DNA of 64,000 nucleotides from Sphaeramia orbicularis. Its lineage: Eukaryota > Chordata > Actinopteri > Kurtiformes > Apogonidae. Location: NCBI RefSeq assembly GCF_902148855.1, contig NC_043965.1:27204023-27268022 (forward strand), given 5' to 3'. The position numbers and the translations under genes were made by a program. Of this stretch, positions 39,601-47,443 are shown one piece after another. Below the pieces are notes generated by a model that saw nothing but the letters and a program-made list of their open reading frames with translations, was not told the origin of the DNA and ran no database searches. Numbering within the stretch: position 1 is the first letter of the stretch; each line of letters opens with the position of its first letter.

Positions 39601-41014
39601 TATTAAACAAATAAAAAACAGTAGTTTCACTTAAAAGACATATCTCAGTATGAGATGATATAAGTTGTGCTCTCACCGTAATACATTTCTTTCCAATGCC
39701 TAACAAAGACAAACACTCAGACCAGCTGAGATGAGTTTATATTACATGTTTAACTGCACTATAATAATACACAACAAAGGTTTCTAGAAATAACCTAAAC
39801 ATAACGCGCTGGCTTTTATGGGGCGCCGAATGTAAAAATTCAGTCACTGTTTAAAGGTGACATTTTGTGAACATTTAGCTCACTTTTCTCACATTTAGCT
39901 CATCTTTCTTTAATTTGAGACACAAATTTGTGTAAAACTGCATGTTCTTTAGATTTGTTAAAAATGTGTACAAATGAAAAATAAATCCTAAATCTAAATG
40001 TAAATGTTAACTCTAAATCTAAATATTAAATCTAAATCCTAAATCTAAATGTTAAATCTAAATCCTAAATCTAAATCTAAATGTTAAATGTAAATCCTAA
40101 ATCTAAATGTTAAATCTAAATCTAAATGTTAAATCTAAATCTAAATCCTAAATCTAAATGTTAAATCTAAATCTAAATGTTAAATCTAAATCTAAAGATC
40201 TAAGATTTAACATTTAGATTTAGATTTAACATTTAGATTTAGATTTAACATTTAGATTTAGGATTTAGATTTAAGATTTAGATTTAACAATTAGATTTAG
40301 GATTTAGATTTAGATTTAACATTTAGATTTAGATTTAACATTTAGATTTAGATTTAGGATTTAGATTTAACATTTAGATTTAGGATTTAGATTTAACATT
40401 TAGATTTAGAGTTAACATTTACATTTAGATTTAACATTTAGATTTAGGATTTATTTTTCATTTGTACACATTTTTAACAAATCTAAAGAACATGCAGTTT
40501 TACACAAATTTGTGTCTCAAATTAAAGAAAGATGAGCTAAATGTGAGAAAAGTGAGCTAAATGTTCACAAAATGACACCTTTAAACAGTGACTGAATTTT
40601 TACATTCGGCGCCCCATAGGCTTTTATGGCATCTTTTCTGCCATTTTAACCAAAAATATAAATCTTTTCAGCAACATGTATCATTACTAATGCATACAAT
40701 GGAGGTAAGTACAGCTTTGTTTATAGACTGTAGCACTTCAAACACAGTTGTAAGTGCATTAATAAGCAACCAACGCATGCATGTCAGTGCAGAGACACAC
40801 AGCAGACACATGTAACAACCATCCCAGTCATACACTCGACAAGAACCATGCATTAACCCCCGGATGTCATCTGTGCTACACTTGTACACAGCCTGCAGGC
40901 CTCCGCCCGACATGAGGAGCGGTGTGTTAAACATTAGAAGAGATAATCCCAGTGAAACACAGACAGGTTTTTGGTGTGTGGTTCTGCTCTTACCTTTCCT
41001 CTGCTCCCCATCAT
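36684..41014 (-). CDS. bhmt: Betaine-homocysteine S-methyltransferase, copy A (short C-terminus)
   Basis: BHMT moves a methyl group from betaine to homocysteine, giving methionine and dimethylglycine, in the liver cytosol. Eight exons on the minus strand: 41014-40994, 39280-39148, 39053-38941, 38838-38647, 38123-37976, 37895-37713, 37157-36929 and 36768-36684; phases close. This gives 367 residues from the first of two adjacent ATGs (M M G S R G K G I L E R L). The second ATG has the better context. The TIM-barrel family signatures are present: DGG near 20-22, GVNC with Cys211, and GGCCGF with Cys293/Cys294, the three zinc ligands (human 217, 299, 300). Human Tyr160 is Phe154 here ([11 protein letters not shown]). 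The protein stops at SMAKPDGE, about 30 residues before the human BHMT end and close to human BHMT2, which ends SLSKPDF. Intron 1 holds a 796-bp palindrome. It could be called bhmt2-like. Confidence 0.92.
39281..40993 (-). other. Intron 1 of bhmt copy A
   Basis: This 1.7-kb intron is almost half filled by a 796-bp palindromic element. Its first 330 bp next to exon 2 are nearly identical to the same place in copy B; similarity is lost beyond about 39600. Confidence 0.75.
39820..40615. mobile_element. 796-bp near-perfect palindrome with TCTAAA-repeat arms
   Basis: The left arm starts GGGGCGCCGAATGTAAAAAT and the right arm ends with its reverse complement. The arms stay paired for about 190 bp of unique sequence, then run into degenerate (AAATCTAAATGTTAAATCT)n repeats that are also inverted, with the turn near 40200. 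GGCTTTTAT (9 bp) flanks the left end directly and the right end after three extra bases, a target-duplication length typical of Mutator-like elements. It is absent from bhmt copy B, so it was inserted after the duplication. Confidence 0.8.
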
Positions 41015-42318
41015 ACACAGGTTTCACCCGTAAAGTTCAACTGAAAGTCCGTATGCAAGGCAGAAAACAGTCCGACAGACCTTTGCTCCAGAAGGATCTG
41101 CAGCTTTAAGAGACGGCTGAAGATGGCTGGACCCACGGTCCAATCCACTGCGCGCGCCCACAGTACTCCAGCCCCAGCTCTCACAACTGGTGGGTAGTGA
41201 CCCAGAAGTGACCCGCGCAAAGTGTGTGGTTCTAAGATAAGTAAGTGTGTAAATAAAGAAAATGTGTAAATAAATAAATAAATGTTCTCGCTTTAAACAC
41301 AATCTGATGTAAGATACGATAATGCAGTGGTTTTCAACCTTGGGGTCGGGATCCCACGTGGGGTCGCCTGGAATTCAAATGGGGGTCGCCTGAAATTTCT
41401 AGTAATTTATAAAAAAACAAACAAACAAACAAAAAAAACCTTACTGATAAAAATGTACATTATATAGTCTAAACATTGTCTAAAATTAATGTTTATTTGC
41501 ATCATAGTATAGCAAACTATTACATGGTCAAAAACTCATTAATTTTAGTAAATAAAATGTCTCCGTTTTGAATGTGTGGAGTCGCCTGAAATTTCTAATA
41601 ATTCATTAAAAAAAAAACAAAAAAAACTTATTAATAAAAAATTTACATTATATAGTCTAAATATTGCCTAAAATTAACATTTATTTGCAACATATTATAG
41701 CAAACTAGAACATGATCAAAAACAAATTAATTTTAGTAAACAAAATGTCTCTGTTTTGAATGTCTGGGGTCGCCTGAAATTTCTGATAATTAATTTAAAA
41801 AAATTTAAAAATTAAAACTTTCTAATAAAAATTTACATGATATAGTCTAAATGTTGTCTAAAATTAACATTTATTTGTAACATAGTAGAGCAAACTATTA
41901 CATGATCAAAAACAAATTAACCCCCCCCCCACCCCCACCCAAAAAAAAAAAAAAAAAATTCTCCATTTTGAATGTCTGGGGTCGCCTGAAATTTGTGATG
42001 TTAAAATGGGGTCACGAGCCAAAAAAGGTTGCGATAATGCCTTTACTGTCCCACAACGGGGAAATTTGCATTTTACAAAAGCAAAACAGTACAGAACAGA
42101 AAATCGTGCACTCACACCAAATAAGAGAGATTAAAATAAACAAATAAACAAACAAACAAATAAATGAACATCTAAGTCAATGTCTGTCTGATGTGAGACA
42201 TTTTGACAGCCACACATTAAACACTGTATACAGTCTTTGGGTAAAGGATTCCAAAAATCTATTTTTATGGCTCAAAGTTGTGAATTTTACTGCTGGAGTT
42301 TAGAAGGTTCCTTCATCT
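41015..42318. other. 5' flank of bhmt copy A and repeats
   Basis: It contains the presumed bhmt copy A leader and promoter (41015-41220 has higher G+C), a hAT-like element at 41325-42031, and at 42040-42110 a piece (CTGTCCCACAACGGGGAAAT) resembling the 3' end of fish LINEs, not certain. No gene. Confidence 0.55.
41325..42031. mobile_element. hAT-like element with internal tandem repeats
   Basis: The left end CAGTGGTTTTCAACCTT is typical of hAT elements. A perfect 8-bp duplication CGATAATG flanks it (41317-41324 and 42032-42039). The right end stops at AAAAAAGGTTG and lacks the roughly ten terminal bases that would complete the inverted repeat. Inside are about three and a half copies of a 190-bp unit, each with GTCGCCTGAAATTT and an ATATAGTCTAAA block. 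Confidence 0.75.
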
Positions 42319-42390
42319 GGTTCAATGGTGTAATGATCATCACTCTGTACTCTGAATCTGGTGTTCTCACTTCAAATGTCAGTGGAACCT
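42319..42390 (+). pseudogene. tRNA-Gln-like copy (anticodon CTG)
   Basis: Full length. The anticodon stem is broken (CTGTA/TCTGG) and the T arm degraded. Confidence 0.6.
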
Positions 42391-42601
42391 ATGTTTTTTG
42401 GAGGCATTCTGTCCTGACAAGAGTAGCATTTGAACAAATTTCAGTGGAAACTGAAGCTCTTGGAAGAATTATATGGGAAGATGTGTCACTAAATATTACT
42501 GTATTTTTAGAAGTTACGATTACTGAGGCTGTACCATTTTTTTTTCATCTTTGTGAAATAAAGACACAATTTTAGCACAAAAAAGTCAGTGTGGTTTCAT
42601 C

Positions 42602-42673
42602 CATCATATGGTGAAATGGTCAGCGCTCTGGACACTGAATCCAGTGATCTGAGTTCTAATCTTGGTGGAACCT
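42602..42673 (+). pseudogene. tRNA-Gln-like copy, 5' end lost
   Basis: The acceptor 5' strand is replaced. The D, anticodon (loop CACTGAA, with A in place of the invariant T33) and T arms are recognisable. Confidence 0.6.
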
Positions 42674-42774
42674 CAGGATAATAAAACAGATACTGTGAGT
42701 TAACATACTGCATGTATTAGGATGAAAGTGATGTTGTTCTACATTGCATTTGTATATATAAGTTATTTATTATT

Positions 42775-43141
42775 GTGTGACGCTGTGCTCTCTTTGGCTG
42801 ACATTCTGTGATGCTGTGGTCACATTAGCTGATGTTCTGTGACGCTGCGCTCTCATTGGCTGGTGTTCCGTGACGCTGCGCTCTCATTGGCTGATTTTCT
42901 GTGACGCTGCGCTCTCATTGGCTGGCATTCTGTGACGCTACACTCTCATTGGGTGGCGTTCTGTGATGCTGCGCTCTCATTGGCTGGCGTTCTGTGACGC
43001 TGCGCTCTCATTGGCTGGCGTTCTGTGACACTGCGCTCTCATTGGCTGGCGTTCCGTGATGCTGCACTCTCATTGGCTGATGTTCTGTGACACTGCGCTC
43101 TCATTTGCTGGCGTTTTATGACGCTGCGCTCTCATTGGCTG
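42775..43141. repeat. 31-bp minisatellite, about 12 units
   Basis: Eleven full units and a partial one. Each has the core GTGACGCTGCGCTCTCATTG followed by GCTGGCGTTC. Units differ by a few bases and there are no unique spacers. Seven of twelve contain TGACNNNGC, and most contain ATTGG, an inverted CCAAT box. Confidence 0.9.
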
Positions 43142-43773
43142 CTCAAAACAAATAAATGAATGCATGAATAAAAGCCTGTTTTGTTTAAAATCATGGCTTC
43201 CTGGTGCTTTTTAAGGCTAAAAACTCAAAAAAAACTCTGTTCTTGGTAATTTGCAAATGCCAATGTTCCTCTGACTTTAATAAAAGAAGCCTCAAATCAT
43301 CGCAACTTTCACCGCAATTTTTTTGGAAAAGCTGCCACAAAATCAGGCATTTCAGGCCGCAACAATAAAAAAAAAAATCCCGTGAAATCCTGGAAAGACT
43401 GGTTAAGTATATGAATGAATGAAGTATTATTGAGGCTTTGTGTCTAACACCTTGGGGTTTAGTTTGATGAGTTTCCATTCCTTAATAGAAGGATACCGTT
43501 CAAAGCCTAAATTTGGTGGAACCTGTGTGTTTTCTTGTCTCCTGACAAGAGTAGCTTTATTTCCAACTATGTCCAGAGTCTGTCACTACACAAAGGTTCA
43601 CCACATAGAAAAGTATTTACTTGAAATAAAAGAGTCGTCCCTACTATAATCCCTCTTCTAGACTCAACTTTCCAATGATGACATCTACATCTTTGTAACA
43701 TACAGACACCCTAAGTGAATAAATAATTAGAAACTCAGTCTGATTGTTCAAACCAATGTATAAGTTAAAATGT

Positions 43774-43845
43774 GGTTCCATGGTGTAATGGTCAGCACTC
43801 TGGACTTGGAATCCAGTGATCTGAGTTCAAGCCTTGGTGGAACCT
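43774..43845 (+). tRNA. tRNA-Gln-derived copy with proline anticodon (TGG)
   Basis: All stems can pair: acceptor GGTTCCA/TGGAACC perfect, anticodon stem CTGGA/TCCAG perfect, T stem CTGAG/CTTGG with two G-U pairs. The anticodon loop is CTTGGAA, so the anticodon is TGG (Pro) on a glutamine body. No TTTT lies just downstream. It may be a pseudogene. Confidence 0.45.
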
Positions 43846-44228
43846 CAATGTCCTACAGGAAAGGAAGACATACCAACAATCCATTGTATGTTTTAAAAGT
43901 ATGAGTTTTCATCACTCCGAATCTAATGTTCTCACTTCAATGATCAGTGGAACTTATGTTTTTTAGAAGCATTCTATCCTGTCAAGAGTAGCATTATTTT
44001 CAGGTATTATTATAGAGCCAGAATTAGTCAGTACACAAAGGTTCGCCACTACAGAAATGTTTTTGCTGTAAATAAAGGAGTTATCTCAATGATAATCTTC
44101 TCTGTTAGACTCAATCACAGAACTTTGCAGTGATGACTTTTACGTCTTAGTAAAATACAGACACACTAAGAGAATAAAACATTAGTAAGTCAGTCGACTT
44201 TTTTAAACCAAATTGTAGCTCTGTGTGT

Positions 44229-44300
44229 GGTTCTGTGATGTAATGGTCAGCGCTCTGGACTCTGAACCCAATGATCTGAGTTCAAGTCTTGGTGGAACCT
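44229..44300 (+). pseudogene. tRNA-Gln-like copy (anticodon CTG)
   Basis: Full length with mismatches in the acceptor (GGTTCTG) and anticodon stem (ACCCA). Confidence 0.6.
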
Positions 44301-44439
44301 GAAGAATTATAAGAGAGGTCATGTCACCAAATATCGCTGGTTAGAAGTTGTGAGTACTGAAGGGGCACAAAATTTCTTACCATCTTTGTAAAATTAAAAG
44401 CACAATTATAGGACAAATTTAAAAAAAGTCAGTGCAAGT

Positions 44440-44505
44440 GGTTCCATAGTGTAATGGTCAACACTCAGGACTTTCAATCTAGTGAGTTCAAGTGTCGGTG
44501 GAACT
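44440..44505 (+). pseudogene. tRNA-Gln-like copy, shortened
   Basis: About six bases are missing between the anticodon arm and the T arm; the anticodon loop reads CTTTCAA. Confidence 0.6.
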
Positions 44506-44800
44506 GAAGAACACTAAGACAAACACTGTAAGTCAAGCATTGCAATTCAGGAGACCTTACAGATTCTGGATGTGAAAGGAAGGATGTATAACATGTTGGG
44601 ATTTGTATTACTGCTATATTGACTGTCCTTCATCTTATCTCTATTTCCTAAGTGTAAGTGCTCCATACTCCTTAGCAATCCAAGTAAAGAGTTTTGGTGG
44701 AACCTGTAGCTCTTGAAAGGTCTTAGTAAAATAAAAGCATAATTAAACAAACATTAAAAGTCAGTAAAGTTACATCATACCAGTGACCATTTACATTTGT

Positions 44801-44872
44801 GGTTTCATGGTGTAATGGTCAGCACTTTGGACTTTGAATCCGGTGATCCAAGTTCAAGTCTTGATGGAACCT
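44801..44872 (+). pseudogene. tRNA-Gln-like copy (anticodon TTG)
   Basis: Nearly foldable: the anticodon stem relies on two U-G pairs and the T stem has one C-A mismatch (CCAAG/CTTGA). Confidence 0.6.
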
Positions 44873-45386
44873 ATAGCTTCCTTGAAAGCTAGTACATGGT
44901 ACAACTGTTAAGAAAAAAAAAACAACCTCTGAATATAATCCCCGGTTAACAATATGTCAGTATATTGACTTTCTACACATAGTAAAATAAAGACATACTT
45001 CTGGAAAAAAAAAAAAGAAGAATTTTATATGATTTGATTAAATAATCCTTGATGATTTTAATGTGGGGGCACTGATTTTTTTTTCATCTTTGTAAAATAA
45101 AGGCACAACTGTAGCACAAATTTGATAAAAGGTTGACACTGTACTCTGAATCTGGTGAATACTCTGAATCCGGTGGTCTCACTTCAGAGATCAGTGGAAT
45201 TTATGTGTGTTCTTGTCTCTTAACATGAGTAGCTTTATTGAAATAAAAGGGTCATTTCAACTATTATCCCTCTGCTAAATTCAATCATAGAACTTTGCAG
45301 TGATTAATATTGCATCTTAGTAAAATACAGAGAACACCAAGAGAATAAACCATTAGAAAGGCAGTCTTATCAAGACAAAGCATTCC

Positions 45387-45458
45387 TTGATCTGTGGTGT
45401 AATGGTCAGCACTCTGGACTTTGAATCCAGTGATCTGAGTTCAAATCCCAATGGAACT
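45387..45458 (+). pseudogene. tRNA-Gln-like copy (anticodon TTG)
   Basis: The anticodon arm is perfect, the 5' acceptor strand is lost and the T stem degraded. Confidence 0.6.
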
Positions 45459-45598
45459 TATGGTTTTCCACAGTATTAGTACATGCTTGATATGGCAAAA
45501 AATGAAATCGATAATGCCCTCCTTCAAACATAAGTAACCACTAGAAAAAAATCCACCCTTATGATTCTTTATAACAAACTACTTTTCTGTTGTTATGT

Positions 45599-45655
45599 GG
45601 TTCCATGGTGTAAAGGTCAGCACTCTGGACTAGAGTTCAAGTCTCAGTGGAACCT
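45599..45655 (+). pseudogene. tRNA-Gln-like copy lacking the anticodon arm
   Basis: The D arm runs almost directly into the T arm (GGACTAGAGTTCAAGTCTCA); the acceptor strands are intact. Confidence 0.65.
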
Positions 45656-47443
45656 TATAATAGTAAGACCAACACCATTAGAAAAGCACTACAATACGCT
45701 GAATGAATTGAATGAATTGCTATTTATTGTCATTTGACAGCACAGAGTACATCAAACAAGATTGCGATTGATGATTAGGGACATCGGGCCGCCACAACTG
45801 GTGCGCTGCCACAGAACCCTTTCCTTCGAAATTTGCAGTGAAGAACACAGGATAATGCAAAGCACAAATATAAGACATCATACAGATCTCACACGGTACA
45901 CCTGGACACATGCTGGTACTTTTTCATGGATTTGATAGGATTTCGGGGGATAGGGTGAAAAAAAACAGGGTTTGAGAGCAAGACAATATTTGGAGTTGGG
46001 AAGGAGAGAATGTGTGTGTGTTGTGCCTTTGTCTTTGGAATGTGTGCAAGATAAGAGACACCAGTGGGTCAGTCTGTCAGGAGACCTACAGGAGACCCAA
46101 TAGATTCTGAATGTGAACTAGTGTTTAACATGTTGGAGGGAATGTGGTAATAATTTGTCATTCCTTAGGCAGAGATGCATATCACCTGAAACCACATTTC
46201 CAAGCCTCTGTGTGGACCATGGAGTAAAGGAGTCATATCTGAGGAAATCTATCTGTCTGTATAAGCTATTGGTAATTTCAGATGTTAGTCGTGTACTGCA
46301 TTTAGCCCAACTGTATGAAAACACATATGATCCAACAATCCAAGCTTTCCATAGAACTTTACATCCTCCCAGACCATATGAAGTAGAAATTGTTGAAAGG
46401 GTATTGTGGAATCTTTTGGTATCATCAGCACAATCTACTTCAAGTTTGACATGTTAAAGAAGTGTTTATACAGTAAAATGGTCCATATAAGAGTATTTTA
46501 GTTTTTTGAATTGATGTTATTGCTACACCATTATAAATGCTGCATTTTACCATAGCAGATGTTCAAGACTGAGATCATTTGAGCAACTTAAATATAATGT
46601 GTGATTATTTAATGTACAGTAATGCATCACGTCCAATAAAATCATCATACATTTGTATTTTCTACCGCTGTGGTGTGTCCTGAACTGACTGATAAACTAT
46701 GACTGACAAACTCAAGAGATGGTGACACATTAACAGCTTTCATCCTTTCTCACCGTAGCTAACCTCTCTTTTACCCATTTTCAAGTAAATAAGTGATAGA
46801 AATCAAGGTAATACATGAGAAAATTTGTATGTTTGTCAAGGTGTCACTGTAACAGTTGGTGAATGAGTCTGTCTGTATTTCCTTATAGTTCATATCTGTG
46901 TGTACATAAAAAAAAAAAATAATAATGTCTGAGAAATGCTTTGGCACTGAATGAATTTCTTATTGTAACTTTATTTTCAAATGCATGTAATACCTTTAAA
47001 ATATGATTTTATATTGATTTTAAAAGTCAGCAGTCTAAGAAATAATTATGAAATGTAGTTTATTAAATGTAATACATAAAATCTTAACCGATCTGATAAC
47101 CAGTATGATCAAAGTTCAGTTCTATTGTTCCTGTAAGAAAATTCAACCGACCCAAGGAGCAGTAGGCTATCACTGAAGACCAGGTGCAGGTCTTGGCAAG
47201 TATCTTGATCAAGGACACTGACAGTAGAATTAACATACCATGCATGTTTTCGACATGTTTTCATGGCAGGGAGAACATGCAAACTTCATACAGGCCGTAA
47301 GTCACAGATTCAACTATGGATGTTTTAATGAACAACTGTATTATTTGGCCCTAACATCTGAAAAAACTAATGAAATAATGTTCGTTGGTGCAGAATACTG
47401 AATACAGATGATTATGATTGTCGTTGTTCATGATTCTGTCTCT
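45656..47443. other. DNA between the tRNA array and bhmt copy B
   Basis: Mostly AT-rich. At 46755-46805 a segment (TTTTACCC..TTCAAGTAAATAAGTGA) resembles 34560-34600 upstream of copy A, which supports duplication of the whole neighbourhood. A 100-codon frame at 46155-46457 matches nothing I recognise. Confidence 0.5.
47059..47064 (-). terminator. Candidate polyadenylation signal of bhmt copy B
   Basis: AATAAA on the minus strand, 380 bp past the stop, in the same local context as in copy A. Confidence 0.4.

Larger units (their letters stand above)
42319..45655 (+). repeat. Decayed tandem tRNA-Gln array, right half
   Basis: About eight further tRNA-Gln-like copies on the plus strand, with the same spacer motif as the left half (AAAGACACAATT...AGTCAGTG near 42562, 44402). 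A 31-bp minisatellite interrupts it. Loose 3' pieces lie near 43917, 44690 and 45150. Confidence 0.7.

Noticed and set aside
39960-40450. Telomere-like or satellite array from TAAATC/TTTAGA repeats
   Set aside because: The unit is not TTAGGG and the repeats are the inverted arms of one palindromic insertion.
41012-41027. Start of bhmt copy A as [10 protein letters not shown] in another frame
   Set aside because: That frame has no ATG and does not join exon 2 in phase; the ATG frame MMGSRGK joins GILERLN exactly.
42775-43141. CRISPR-like array of 31-bp repeats
   Set aside because: Units follow each other without unique spacers, and the window is clearly a vertebrate nuclear genome.
31356-45655. 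tRNA-derived SINE family
   Set aside because: All copies lie on one strand at one locus, with related spacers, no tails and no target duplications, which fits tandem duplication of tRNA genes better.
46155-46457. 100-codon frame as a gene
   Set aside because: No recognisable domain, no splice or promoter context, and surrounded by AT-rich repeat-bearing DNA.
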